Origin: Woeseia sp037968755 | Lineage (GTDB): Bacteria > Pseudomonadota > Gammaproteobacteria > Steroidobacterales > Woeseiaceae | Length of the DNA: 64,000 nucleotides | NCBI GenBank assembly: GCA_037968755.1 | Contig: JBBKWB010000020.1 | Span: 1-64,000 of the forward strand | Reading direction: 5' to 3' | In this document: positions 27,739 to 37,774 of the stretch, piece by piece | How the letters are laid out: the number at the start of each line of letters is the position of its first letter | How positions within the stretch are numbered: the first letter of the stretch is position 1 | Notes under the pieces: model-generated | The model's database searches: none | Told to the model about the DNA's origin: nothing | Seen by the model: the letters and a program-made list of their open reading frames with translations, nothing else | Position numbers and translations under genes: made by a program

Positions 27739-29877
27739 ATGAAAAACACTCTACGAGTGACGCCGTTTGTCTTTGTATTTGTATCGGCATTGGTAGCGGT
27801 GCAGATGTTCGCAATTGGTGATGCGATGGCGGCAAAGCGCGCGCTGATTGTAACGATCGGCGAGTATCAGCCCGATACGGGCTGGAAAACAATCAGTTCA
27901 AACAGCGATTTACCCATCATGCAACACGCTCTTGAACGTCAGGGTTTCGCAATCGACAATATCACGCATCTTTCTCAAGAGCGGGCGACGCACGACGGCA
28001 TTGTTAAGGCCATTGAAGACCACCTGATCAAGCCAGCCGCGCCAGGCGATGTTGTGGTGTTTCACTACTCCGGTCACGGTCAGCAAATTCGTGACGACAA
28101 TTACGACGAAATAGATGGCTACGATGAAGCACTCGTGCCAGTCGACGCGCCGGAATCTCCGCCAACAGGATACAACGGTGAAAAGCATCTGCGTGACGAC
28201 GAACTCGGAGCGCTATTGTACAGATTGCGGAAACGTGTTGGTCCTAACGGCGACGTACTGGTGTTCCTGGATTCGTGCCATTCGGGAACAGCGACACGCG
28301 GTGATGCTTATCCGGACCCAGTGCGCGGCAGCGCTTCTCCAATAGGTGCGCCGCTGGAACATGATGGTGCGCATCGCAATGACAACGACGCTAGCGGCTT
28401 TCTGGATGCTTCATCACAACGGGGAACTGGCGGTGATAATCCCGAAGACCTGGCACCAATGGTGGTAATCGCCGCCGAGAATCACAACCGACTCGCTGAA
28501 GAAACCACCGACGAAAACGGCGGCCGCGTTGGCGCCTTGAGCTGGGCACTCAGCAAGGCGCTCGTCGATGCCGACGAACAGACCACCTACCGCGACTTAT
28601 TCGAGACAGTCAAGCGTCACACTGCGGCCAAACACATTCCCAATAGTCCGCAGGCGGAGGGGAAACTCGACCGGTTGCTGTTTGCAGGACAGGCAGTCGA
28701 CCAGAACCCGTACTACCGAGTGAAGGCAATGAACCTCGATGAAAAGTGGGCGGAACTTGAGGGCGGTGCGCTGGTTGGTTTGCTCAAGGGTTCGGAAGTC
28801 GAAATTCATCAGGTGAATACTCGTCTGCCGCAGCCCGATACTCTGATTGCAAAAGGCAGGGTCAATCATGCAACGCCGTATACCGCCGAAATCGCGATTA
28901 CTGAGGTGGTTGAGACGGGCGCCGAATCCGGCATTGCTTTTGTTACCGCGCAATCTTTCGGTTCGCTGCGCGTCAATGTCTATGTTGATGCGGCGGATGA
29001 TTCAGTCTGGCGCGAGAAAGTGGTCTACACATTGGAACGGGAGGCCGCGCGGCAAACGTCCCTGATCGTGCTGCTCGAAGAAAAACCAGCTGGCCTGGTT
29101 GCAACCGACGCGAGCAAGATTGTATTGGTACGTGAAATCAGGAACGGGGCACCGTCCCAACGTGGTGTCGTTCTGGAGACTTGGGAGAACGGCCAACGTC
29201 TGATCCCTGGTCCCTTTAAGACTTCAGACCCGGCATTGGCCAGCAAACTGATCGCGCGCATAGAACGGTATGCACAGAATGCCTACCTGCGGGCATTGGA
29301 TGTACAGGCAGATGGAATGGAGGTTGCGCTTGATCTGATTCCCTGCGAGACGGAATGCACGGGTTTGAGCGAATGCGGTGGCAGTTGCCGTTGTATTGCA
29401 GAAGGTGATCCACAGGATATTTTAGATACTGGCAATAACCTGAGCATGAAAAAAGGCGCGGGATTCGGTCTGCGCCTTAGAAACGTCGGTAGCAAACCGG
29501 TTTATGCGACCGTTCTTGACTTGATGCCTGATGGGGATATCGCGTCGCTGTGGCCACTACCCGGGACGTCCGCCGCCGATACCAAGATTGAGGGAGGCAA
29601 GGCTTATCGTATAGCGGACCCCAATCACCAGAACGAGTTAGCAGTGTATCTTGCCTGTCCGCCGTTCGGCACCGATATGCTGAAAATCATCGCGACGACA
29701 GAACCCGTCGATTTTGGTCCGATTACGCGCGGCACCCGAACACGTGGCGGTGAACGCGGCCCTCTGGACGTGTTGTTCGAAAACAGCTTGCGCGGAATGC
29801 GCGGTGTCGCACCCGCATTCGCTGTCGGTTCAATCAGCACGTCGTCCGTTTTGTTAATCGTGGAGGACACTGAGTAG
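27739..29877 (+). CDS. Exported metacaspase-like peptidase
   Basis: A 712-residue protein with a signal peptide (1-31). The caspase domain (about 33-310) has H113 (HYSGHGQQ) and C180 (LDSCHSGTATRG), with an acidic loop DEIDGYDEALVPVD (123-136) typical of metacaspases, which prefer Arg/Lys at P1. A middle domain (about 330-530) is beta-rich. A Cys-rich segment (ETECTGLSECGGSCRC) precedes a C-terminal module resembling DUF4384 (ATVLDLMPDGDIASLWP). It ends the 24044-29877 operon and converges on the NlpC-fused caspase. Confidence 0.85.
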   Translation: MKNTLRVTPFVFVFVSALVAVQMFAIGDAMAAKRALIVTIGEYQPDTGWKTISSNSDLPIMQHALERQGFAIDNITHLSQERATHDGIVKAIEDHLIKPAAPGDVVVFHYSGHGQQIRDDNYDEIDGYDEALVPVDAPESPPTGYNGEKHLRDDELGALLYRLRKRVGPNGDVLVFLDSCHSGTATRGDAYPDPVRGSASPIGAPLEHDGAHRNDNDASGFLDASSQRGTGGDNPEDLAPMVVIAAENHNRLAEETTDENGGRVGALSWALSKALVDADEQTTYRDLFETVKRHTAAKHIPNSPQAEGKLDRLLFAGQAVDQNPYYRVKAMNLDEKWAELEGGALVGLLKGSEVEIHQVNTRLPQPDTLIAKGRVNHATPYTAEIAITEVVETGAESGIAFVTAQSFGSLRVNVYVDAADDSVWREKVVYTLEREAARQTSLIVLLEEKPAGLVATDASKIVLVREIRNGAPSQRGVVLETWENGQRLIPGPFKTSDPALASKLIARIERYAQNAYLRALDVQADGMEVALDLIPCETECTGLSECGGSCRCIAEGDPQDILDTGNNLSMKKGAGFGLRLRNVGSKPVYATVLDLMPDGDIASLWPLPGTSAADTKIEGGKAYRIADPNHQNELAVYLACPPFGTDMLKIIATTEPVDFGPITRGTRTRGGERGPLDVLFENSLRGMRGVAPAFAVGSISTSSVLLIVEDTE

Positions 29878-29916
29878 TTCGAAATATGGCGGTTCTTCAA
29901 CACTACCAATCGATGC

Positions 29917-32649
29917 CTACAGTTGGCAGCGACTGCCGCTACAGACCCGTCCTAGTGCACCTAATCCCGGCAAGCTGATGCCGCTCTTCGCCTCGTCGTC
30001 GAAGCGTTTGTAACGCCAGCATCCTTTCAGTTCCATGTCAGGTCGGTCCCATTTGCGCCAGTCCTGTTTGTACTTGATGCGCTGAAACTCGACACCGGTT
30101 TCCGCCTTGATTTTGTAGTCCGATTCTTTCGCACTGCCGTCCCAGCCGTGCGATCCCCACGCAATACGCTTGGCCGGGTCGATCACCATAACAACATGAC
30201 CGTCGTTACGAACATCGCTGCGGTACACCAGTATGTCTCCTAACGACAAGTCTTCATTGGCAGGACATTGTTCAAAATCATCTGCCATTAAGGAATCATC
30301 GGCGACCATCTGTGCAGTTGCGAGGTAGCTATCACTCCGGTTGTAGTCAAGGCCCGCGCGCGTGAATGCGTACCAAATCGCACGCGAGCAATCGATGCCT
30401 TCTGCGAGATTTGCTTCGTCGGATGCCTTCGACCAGTCGTGTTGGAGGTAGGAGAAGCCCTCTCTTCGTGACGCACCGGCTAGCCACTCGGCTTGTTTCA
30501 AAACGCGATAAACCGCCGAGTCTGGGTCGTCAGGCAAGTACGGGCGGACATCGAAGTTTCGTAAGGTGTACTCGCGAATGTCGATATCGTTAGTCGTGGT
30601 ACTGGCCTTCTTGAACGACTGGTTGGCACGGACACGAAACGGCACCGCGCTGATCGTCCAGGTCGTGTCCTCAACAATTCCGCCAGATGCCTGGATGCCA
30701 CGCGTACCCGGGTTGAGGTAGTTGTGCAGTGCCCTTGCGAGCGAGGATTTCCGGGGTATACCGGGACCGCGTGCGGCGGCGCTTTTGGTCATCAAATGCC
30801 ACGGGACCGGGTTGCTTTCCTCGGTACCGAACACGAGTATGTGTTCCTGAATATTCAACGGCGGCACGCCGACAAACCCCTCTTCGTTTTTGTTGAAGAT
30901 GAGCTCTTCGCCCGGTCGCAGAATTTCTGTTCGACCGTCAAATGGAAAACCAAATGTCGACCCATCGCTCGACAGGGCCACCCCGCCGACGGCCAGTGCT
31001 TTCGGCGATTGTTCCGAGAGTCTCACCTTGACATGCCACTTGTGGCACAACGGGATCAGCTGTTCCTCGTTTGGTTGCGCTGCAACCCAGCTTCCGTCCG
31101 CGCATTCCGACTGTGACTCGGATTCAACAAGCTGAACCTGCAACGTGCTGTGGTCGACAAAATCAGTGCCGCCCTCACCAACCAACAAAAGCAGAGCGCG
31201 TTGCCGGGCATGTTGCCAGAGACTCTGTGGCACAGTGTCCTCACTTGCGTACACGTTGCGAATTCGATTTTCTGGTCCCCGTAGGATCAATCGACTTCTT
31301 TCGTCGATACTCAGTTCAAATTGGTCGTCATGATCGACGAGTTCAACCAGCGCTTTGGCCTCGGGATCGGTAACAATCATCTCGCGAATCGCATCGGCAC
31401 GGCGTTGCGGGATACCGCCTGGCAGGTTTGGGTCACGTAGTCCCACTCTGATCTTTAGTGCGTCGTCGCTGACGCGGACGAGGACCGCGAGATCACCGGG
31501 CTCAATGGCGGCGGCACCTGGCATTTCGGTGGCAATTACGGCACGTGCATTCAACCCCGTTGACTCGGTCACTACTACCGTTGCCTTCGCTTTCGCCGGA
31601 TCGCCCAGGTCGCCGGGCGTTGCCGCGCCATCGTAAACCCGGAACTCTGCTCCGCGACCGGCACCGGTTAATGGCGGCCCGCCGATCTCAAGCGGATCTA
31701 CGTCAATTACGTCCCAGCCTGCGGCGCGAGTGCCGCTGCGATTGCCGAAGACCGCCCGATTCAGGTCACCCTGAAAATACGGAATCTGATAGCTGTTCGC
31801 TGCAACCAAAGGCGGGACCTGGCGAGACAGTTGCGCGTACGTCATTATGCCGGCGCGTGGTCGGGACAGGACCTGGATCAGGGCGCCAGTAAACACGCCA
31901 CTCTCGGCGGTTTCAAGCGCTGGCGTTCCGTCACTGGCTGCGGTCAACGCAACCAATCCCGGCAGCGAATCGGGGGCCCAATCGCCGCCGCCGTCGCCGC
32001 CGCCGTCATCACCGCTACTGGTTGGTGTCGCGGTGCGCGCCGTTCTCGGCAGGAATCGCGCCTGCAATTCGGAGTCACCGCGCGTTGATGTGCCGGAATT
32101 ACACGAATCAACAATGGCGACGATGTTGCGCGTCTTCGCATGCAGTTGCTGCAACATTTTGTGAAAGTCGTCGTCGACCAACTCGTCAGCACCCCAACCA
32201 TCGGCGTTGTGAAAGACAAACGTTTCATCCCATTCGTCAGGTTCATCACCATTCTGGTCAGTCACCTGTGAGCCATGGCCCGCGTAAAACACGACCGCCA
32301 CATCGTTTTCCCGCGCGCGATCGACAAGCGCCTCCTTGAACGCGTTGCGGAAGTTGTCACTTGTGGCCGCTTCATTCTGCAGCATGCAGATATTTTCTTT
32401 CGGGAAGTTATAGGTGTTGGTCAGAAGCTGGTATATGCCATTGGCATCAGCGAGCGTCCCTGGCAAGTCGGTGACGGATTCGTTAGCGTAGTCGCCGACG
32501 CCAACGATCAGTGCAAGATGACGGGTACCGTCGATCGCGATTGCGTCGCCAATGTCACACATGTCGCTTTCGGGTGTGGTAGCCGTCTGGCATGACTGCA
32601 CACCGAGAATCGATAACAGGGTCACGCACACACGTTGCAGCTTATTCAC
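29917..32649 (-). CDS. Caspase-NlpC/P60 fusion lipoprotein
   Basis: A 910-residue protein with a probable lipobox GVQSC (Cys20). The metacaspase-like domain (about 42-300) has H125 (FYAGHGSQ), C183 (IVDSCNSGTSTRG) and the acidic loop GDEPDEWDETF. A long beta-rich middle follows. Residues about 725-870 match an NlpC/P60 cysteine peptidase: C754 (EGIDCSRAIWY), H818 (DGHVVMVID) and H834 (WGSHGWDG). NlpC/P60 enzymes usually cut peptidoglycan peptides. Two cysteine peptidase active sites on one envelope lipoprotein is unusual. It is opposite to, and 66 nt from, the gene at 32716. Confidence 0.82.
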   Translation of the reverse strand: MNKLQRVCVTLLSILGVQSCQTATTPESDMCDIGDAIAIDGTRHLALIVGVGDYANESVTDLPGTLADANGIYQLLTNTYNFPKENICMLQNEAATSDNFRNAFKEALVDRARENDVAVVFYAGHGSQVTDQNGDEPDEWDETFVFHNADGWGADELVDDDFHKMLQQLHAKTRNIVAIVDSCNSGTSTRGDSELQARFLPRTARTATPTSSGDDGGGDGGGDWAPDSLPGLVALTAASDGTPALETAESGVFTGALIQVLSRPRAGIMTYAQLSRQVPPLVAANSYQIPYFQGDLNRAVFGNRSGTRAAGWDVIDVDPLEIGGPPLTGAGRGAEFRVYDGAATPGDLGDPAKAKATVVVTESTGLNARAVIATEMPGAAAIEPGDLAVLVRVSDDALKIRVGLRDPNLPGGIPQRRADAIREMIVTDPEAKALVELVDHDDQFELSIDERSRLILRGPENRIRNVYASEDTVPQSLWQHARQRALLLLVGEGGTDFVDHSTLQVQLVESESQSECADGSWVAAQPNEEQLIPLCHKWHVKVRLSEQSPKALAVGGVALSSDGSTFGFPFDGRTEILRPGEELIFNKNEEGFVGVPPLNIQEHILVFGTEESNPVPWHLMTKSAAARGPGIPRKSSLARALHNYLNPGTRGIQASGGIVEDTTWTISAVPFRVRANQSFKKASTTTNDIDIREYTLRNFDVRPYLPDDPDSAVYRVLKQAEWLAGASRREGFSYLQHDWSKASDEANLAEGIDCSRAIWYAFTRAGLDYNRSDSYLATAQMVADDSLMADDFEQCPANEDLSLGDILVYRSDVRNDGHVVMVIDPAKRIAWGSHGWDGSAKESDYKIKAETGVEFQRIKYKQDWRKWDRPDMELKGCWRYKRFDDEAKSGISLPGLGALGRVCSGSRCQL

Positions 32650-32715
32650 CGAATTTCTCCCAAGGCAGACCGGAGATTAGATAGTATAGTCCCAACCACA
32701 GACCGGGAGACAATC

Positions 32716-34146
32716 ATGTTGAAATGGGCGGACAGACTAGGCCGGCTGGTGCTTCTCTCCTTTGCGGTGATTGTCGTATATCGGTTCTGGGTTTGGTGGA
32801 TGCCGGATGAACCGGAAACTTATTTGCGGACAGACTTGGTTAACGCGCAGGAGTCCGACGCGTTTGTTACCGGGTTTGCGATGGTTGCCCTCGTGCAATT
32901 CGATACTGGCCGCGACAAACTCGTAGCCTTCTCGTTCATAGAGCCGGAGGCCAACCGCAGAGACGTCAAGGGGTTTTGCTACCGACTGTACGAACTCGTA
33001 ATCGGCTACGACAGTCTGTGGGCGACTGTGAAATCGGCAGAGGCTCGGCAAGGTAGTGAAGTCCAAATCGATCCACCGCGCGTCCTTGCGGCGGATGTCG
33101 TCGAGGCTCGCCAGGGTGGCGATGATACCAGCCAGGCGAAGTGTGATCGTATTAACCTGGTCAGCGGCGAGACCAACAACGGCGCGCGGCTGGCAATGTT
33201 GCAACAGTCCCTGGTTGACAACAATCAGTGGGACAGTCACGTGCGGCATGCTACCAACGTCATCACGACGTTTTCCGCGACTATCGCTGCACGCCGCCGC
33301 GCGGTGTTCGACAATCGCCTGGACAATCTTGAAACTGCGAGCAGGGGGTTGGCTGGTACCGCAACGGTGGCGCAATACAATGAGTGGCTCGAGCGATCGC
33401 GGGAAGGTTTGTCAGTTGCTGCGAGCGACGAAGGCACGCGCGAGCTGCGACGAACAACAAACATAGAAGCCCTGGACTCTGCACAGCCTCTACCCGAAAC
33501 AAGGGGAATCGATGATCGCGGCGAATCGCAGAGTCGCGGTTTGCTGGGTGACGCGAAGGATGCCATCGGTGGAGCTCTCGAGTCCGAGGCGAGTCATGTC
33601 CGTCTGGCGATTGCCGATGCCGGCGGATTTCTCGGCACGCTGAAACTGACGTTTTCCACGATTGGCATCTTCACGCAGCAGGCTCGCAAGTGGGTGTTCT
33701 GGAAGAACGGACAGTTCTATATTCGCCAGGACTTCGCGGACGCAACCTACGGCAGCGACTTTACGCTTGATCTGGCACGTTCCCGGGGCGGCTTGTTCGC
33801 ACCCCGGCGGCTTGAAATCACTGTGCCAGAGCCGTATCTGCTGGCGCTTGATCGTTACACAACAGTTATCGTGGCCAGGCCGGACGACTTTCAACTCAAG
33901 CTTGAAGACGATACCGGAAATACCATCGAAGCGGCGATGAAAGCGGATCTGCAAACGCAAATCGATCGAGTGGAGCCGCAGGCTATTCGCTTTGCCAAGG
34001 CTCTCTTAACGACGCAAATCCAACAACTAGTGGAGGCTGATGTGTCGGAGGTCAGGGTACGTTTTGCAGAACGCGACTCCGCGTCACCGCAACAATTGAC
34101 CGAATTGATTCGTTTGATGCGCGAAAGACCCGAAGAAAACGACTAA
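32716..34146 (+). CDS. Membrane-anchored protein of unknown function
   Basis: A 476-residue protein from the ATG at 32716, with GGGAG upstream; the frame opens 81 nt earlier. One N-terminal helix (about 9-25) anchors a large exported or cytoplasmic part. A central helical region is Arg-rich; the C-terminal 200 residues alternate strands and helices (WKNGQFYIRQDF, VPEPYLLALDRYTTVIVARP). No family recognised. It is divergent from the caspase-NlpC gene, so the two may share regulation. Confidence 0.6.
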   Translation: MLKWADRLGRLVLLSFAVIVVYRFWVWWMPDEPETYLRTDLVNAQESDAFVTGFAMVALVQFDTGRDKLVAFSFIEPEANRRDVKGFCYRLYELVIGYDSLWATVKSAEARQGSEVQIDPPRVLAADVVEARQGGDDTSQAKCDRINLVSGETNNGARLAMLQQSLVDNNQWDSHVRHATNVITTFSATIAARRRAVFDNRLDNLETASRGLAGTATVAQYNEWLERSREGLSVAASDEGTRELRRTTNIEALDSAQPLPETRGIDDRGESQSRGLLGDAKDAIGGALESEASHVRLAIADAGGFLGTLKLTFSTIGIFTQQARKWVFWKNGQFYIRQDFADATYGSDFTLDLARSRGGLFAPRRLEITVPEPYLLALDRYTTVIVARPDDFQLKLEDDTGNTIEAAMKADLQTQIDRVEPQAIRFAKALLTTQIQQLVEADVSEVRVRFAERDSASPQQLTELIRLMRERPEEND

Positions 34147-34189
34147 ACTTGACTTGACGCCACCTGGTCAGTACGTCACCTGGGGCGAA

Positions 34190-35758
34190 CTACATCAAGG
34201 CCACTGCGCGCTCCGCCAACGCACCGATAGTGCGCGTCGGATTGCGCCCTACGGCCTCGGGAATTATCGAGCCATCGATGACAAAGAGATTCTGGTAGCC
34301 GAAGACTGAGCCCTTATGGTCTACGACGCCGGTGTCGCGGCTAGTGCCCATGTTACAGCCGCCGAGCGGGTGTGGCGTCACCAGGTTTTTCAATAGTGTC
34401 CAGGTCGGCGGCACCCACGGGTCGCCGTCAGTCGCAAATGAGAGCTTCTTGTGCATGTCTACGATCGCGTCCATGACAGCCTCGGACTTATCGATCTCCC
34501 AATCCAGTTTCAGAGTCCGGGTCCACGGCCAGTACCATTTGCGGCCGAGATACATACGACCGTCGGCTGCATCGATGCCTTGCGAAAACCAGGGCATCAT
34601 CTTGTTCAGAGGGTCGCGGCCTCGCATCTTCTTGTGAATTTGGTCCAATGCCGGCCGATATTTACGTAGCTTTTTCCGTGTGAGCATTTCTTCTCTGAGA
34701 TTGCCGACAACATCAGGAAAGCCACCGTCTTCGATCCAGAATTGCTGTCCATCCTGGCTGCCGTCCAGAAAATCGATCGCCGAGGTGATCGTCGGACCCT
34801 GGGTTGGAGACACGCGCCGTTCTTCGTAGAAAGCGGGTGTCAGGAAGTCGCCGTTGGAACTCCACCTATGACCGAGAACCGGGCTAATGTCACGCAGCGT
34901 CTTAAATTCGTCGCGACATCGCAATAATAGTTCGGTCGAATTCAACGACCCCGCTGCAACAACAACGCGCTCCGCCTGCACCGAATCGCGCGCCAGTTTT
35001 CCGTCCGACAGTCGATCGTAGTCGAGCTTGTAACCCGAGCCATCTCTGGAAATACGACGAACGATATGCAGCGGCCGAATCTCAGTGCCAAGTCTTTCGG
35101 CAACCGCGAGATAATTCATTTCAAGCGTGTTTTTCGCGCGCACATCGCAACCAATGTCACAATTGCCAAGATGTATGCAAGTGCCCTGTTCGACGCCATG
35201 CTGATTTGTAAACGTTTTTGAGTGCTTGTGATTGAACTTGTCGTCTAGCCCGTAATGCCAGTCGTCGTCGAAGGTGACGGCGATCGGTAACTTCCGAAAG
35301 CGGTCGCTGTGACCGATTGCAGCAGCTCCGTCGCGCATCAGCTTAAAGCGCTCTGTTAGTTGACCATCCGGTAATTCCTGAACATCCAGCATACGTCCGA
35401 CTTCGTCATAGTGAGGCTTGAGCTCGTTGTAGGTGATCTCCGGTGGCCAACCCTTGTCGAAAATAGCCGGCGGAGCCTCGACGGAAATGTTGGCGTAAAT
35501 CAGCGAACCACCGCCGACAGCCGCTCCTTGCACAACGGCCATATCGGGAAAAATACGAAAATCGATCCAGCCATTTTGCCGGTGCGGTTCATCGACATCG
35601 TAGATCCAGTCATCCGTCAGTGAGCGTGGATACTCGCTGACGTCCCAACGCCGCCCGCGTTCAAGCACCAGAACCTTTGCGCCCTTCTGCGCCAGCCGGC
35701 ATGCGGTAATCGCACCGCCGAATCCGCTGCCGATTACGATAGTGTCAAAGGTCGCCAT
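34190..35758 (-). CDS. GMC/cholesterol-oxidase-like FAD oxidoreductase
   Basis: A 522-residue flavoprotein with the FAD-binding loop GSGFGG (10-15), VLERGRRW, the GMC-like AVGGGSLIYANI, a Cys cluster in CIHLGNCDIGC and a C-terminal HPLGGCNMG plus NPTRTIGALAERA. These fit the cholesterol-oxidase/GMC branch, which oxidises an alcohol such as a 3-beta-hydroxysterol and passes electrons on. There is no signal peptide. It ends a seven-gene operon with an alpha/beta hydrolase, patatin and an acetoacetate-decarboxylase-like protein, so a lipid or sterol-like alcohol is a likely substrate. Confidence 0.82.
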   Translation of the reverse strand: MATFDTIVIGSGFGGAITACRLAQKGAKVLVLERGRRWDVSEYPRSLTDDWIYDVDEPHRQNGWIDFRIFPDMAVVQGAAVGGGSLIYANISVEAPPAIFDKGWPPEITYNELKPHYDEVGRMLDVQELPDGQLTERFKLMRDGAAAIGHSDRFRKLPIAVTFDDDWHYGLDDKFNHKHSKTFTNQHGVEQGTCIHLGNCDIGCDVRAKNTLEMNYLAVAERLGTEIRPLHIVRRISRDGSGYKLDYDRLSDGKLARDSVQAERVVVAAGSLNSTELLLRCRDEFKTLRDISPVLGHRWSSNGDFLTPAFYEERRVSPTQGPTITSAIDFLDGSQDGQQFWIEDGGFPDVVGNLREEMLTRKKLRKYRPALDQIHKKMRGRDPLNKMMPWFSQGIDAADGRMYLGRKWYWPWTRTLKLDWEIDKSEAVMDAIVDMHKKLSFATDGDPWVPPTWTLLKNLVTPHPLGGCNMGTSRDTGVVDHKGSVFGYQNLFVIDGSIIPEAVGRNPTRTIGALAERAVALM

Positions 35759-35794
35759 TGTCTGTTACTCCGCGTACATGAGTTCTATGCCACC

Positions 35795-37765
35795 TTACCG
35801 ATAGGAAATGGATATTGGCCCTTCGATCAGGCTGGAAAGTGTTTCGATATTGCCCGATTTCGGTTCAAACCAAGGCTCGCCGCGGCCGGCGTCTGGCTGC
35901 AGCGACCAGCTAGAAAGGCGACGTTCAACACTGTCGATTGCCCAACTGGTATCGTGCGGCACCTTGGTCACGCCGACCGGGTAAATCGTCATCGTTCCGT
36001 CAGCCTTGATATGAAATCGCAAAAAGTTCTTGTAGTCCGGATCGCTCTGGCAAAGCAGTATTTCGTTGTCATGCAGATCAAACAGTCGATTCGAAATCCA
36101 TAGGTAGAGGCCGAAGACCATTCCGCCGAGAAAACCGCCAATCACCAACATTTCAACGCCGAACAACAACACCTGCCGCCATTCGTCTACGTCGAATTCC
36201 AGAATGCCGAGGTTGACGAACGCAATCGCGCGCATGAAAAACAAAAACAAAACGATGTGTGCCAAGGCATGCAGGACGCCATGCACAATACGTTTAGCGG
36301 GATGCTGGAATCCGGAAAAGGCAATCAGCCCAAGCGTCAGGATAAACATGAAAGTGACACTTATTGGACTGTGCGCAAGTACGCGGACGATTGCCAGTAA
36401 ATCAAACTGTGTTGCCAACTTGTCAAGCAATGTCGCGCCACTGCCGCTGGCTCCTGCAGATATCTTGCTGACGCTCTGGATAACCCAGGCAAGCAGCAGG
36501 TAAAACGTGCCAATGAACGCCGAGAATCCCCAGTTGAGGCGAAAGAATGGAAACAACAAGCTGCGAATAGCGAGACGCTTCGAGGCTTTTCTACCAGGGA
36601 AAATCGCTTTACGCTGACAAGTCTCTCCGCCGAATTTCTCGGGCAACTTGAGTGTTTCGGGCATATTGTGCGTCGGGTATAACGACGCACCGCCGCCACC
36701 GGATACGAACCGCTGCTGCCGCCCATCGCCGTCAGCTTCGTAACGCGTGTAGTTGTGGGCATCGCCGGCCAGGGCAACCGTTATGTTGTGGTCAAACTTC
36801 TCTATGAGCGTTTTTTGCAGGTGGCCGAGGTTGTTGTATTCCTTTTCCTTTTGGCGCTCCTTCTGCACCGGATCGCGTTCCTGATGCGTGTGCATCTCGA
36901 CATAGGCCCAGCTCGGCTCCGCCGTACAAAGAATAATGTTCGAGCCGCGCGGCATTAGTTCCGCAATTGCACCAAAATAGTCGAGCTGCGGCTTGTCGAT
37001 ATTCGCGTTCAATTGAATGTCGATACCCCAGACCCACAGCTGTTCATCGAGCCGCAATGAAAAATAGCTGCGTTTTTGTTGCGTCTTCCAGCCGCCAATC
37101 CAGAGTTTGTGGCAGAACAGCTGAAAGAAACTGCCGAGGCCGTCATACCAGTCATGATTGCCCGGCACGACGTAGAGGTGCGGCGCTTCGTCGGCATCAG
37201 CGACGCTCGGCAGTGCACTGCGATACGGCCCGATCAGCCGATCACCGTACTCCGTGAGGCTGGACGTGGGATAGACCTGATCGCCCCCCATTACAAGAAT
37301 GTTGCCGCGTTTCGTCTTTATTGGCGCATCGCTTTTTGCGATGCTGCCCATACCATTGGCGTCAAATGCGAGTTCATCTTCGGCAAGCAAGCGCGCTATC
37401 GTGTACGTCGGATCCCAGCCGTCGCCCAGATCGCCGACGTAGTCAATCCAGATCTCGCCGTTACGCTGAAAATAGCCCGAATAGTCATGCCATTCGCTGG
37501 GCGCGAGCACAGACTCGATTTCACGCTTGTCCGCGTATGAACCAAAAATGCCGGACACGACGGCGCGAAAACCGGCAACGAACAACTCCTTCGGACTGTA
37601 CCAGCCAACCATCGGCTGCGGTGTGAAGTCCAGGTCCTTGAGTGTCGACGGCACCGGCACGCTGTATTGCTCTTGCGGGTCAGCTTGCGCCGAAGCGCTG
37701 TTGGACCAATCGTGCTCGCGTCTGATCAGAGTACTGTTGTTCATTGCTTCCGCCCCGGCCGACAT
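35795..37765 (-). CDS. Membrane metallophosphoesterase
   Basis: A 656-residue protein. A calcineurin-like phosphoesterase domain (about 110-370) shows MGGDQVYP, VPGNHDWYDGL and ALAGDAHNYTRY, which supply the metal ligands. Four hydrophobic helices follow (about 410-440, 470-490, 505-530, 540-565), then a roughly 80-residue cytoplasmic tail. It should hydrolyse a phosphoester near the inner membrane. Its place between GMC oxidoreductase (36 nt) and patatin (9 nt) suggests a lipid phosphate. Confidence 0.8.
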   Translation of the reverse strand: MSAGAEAMNNSTLIRREHDWSNSASAQADPQEQYSVPVPSTLKDLDFTPQPMVGWYSPKELFVAGFRAVVSGIFGSYADKREIESVLAPSEWHDYSGYFQRNGEIWIDYVGDLGDGWDPTYTIARLLAEDELAFDANGMGSIAKSDAPIKTKRGNILVMGGDQVYPTSSLTEYGDRLIGPYRSALPSVADADEAPHLYVVPGNHDWYDGLGSFFQLFCHKLWIGGWKTQQKRSYFSLRLDEQLWVWGIDIQLNANIDKPQLDYFGAIAELMPRGSNIILCTAEPSWAYVEMHTHQERDPVQKERQKEKEYNNLGHLQKTLIEKFDHNITVALAGDAHNYTRYEADGDGRQQRFVSGGGGASLYPTHNMPETLKLPEKFGGETCQRKAIFPGRKASKRLAIRSLLFPFFRLNWGFSAFIGTFYLLLAWVIQSVSKISAGASGSGATLLDKLATQFDLLAIVRVLAHSPISVTFMFILTLGLIAFSGFQHPAKRIVHGVLHALAHIVLFLFFMRAIAFVNLGILEFDVDEWRQVLLFGVEMLVIGGFLGGMVFGLYLWISNRLFDLHDNEILLCQSDPDYKNFLRFHIKADGTMTIYPVGVTKVPHDTSWAIDSVERRLSSWSLQPDAGRGEPWFEPKSGNIETLSSLIEGPISISYR

Positions 37766-37774
37766 TTCGTGTGG

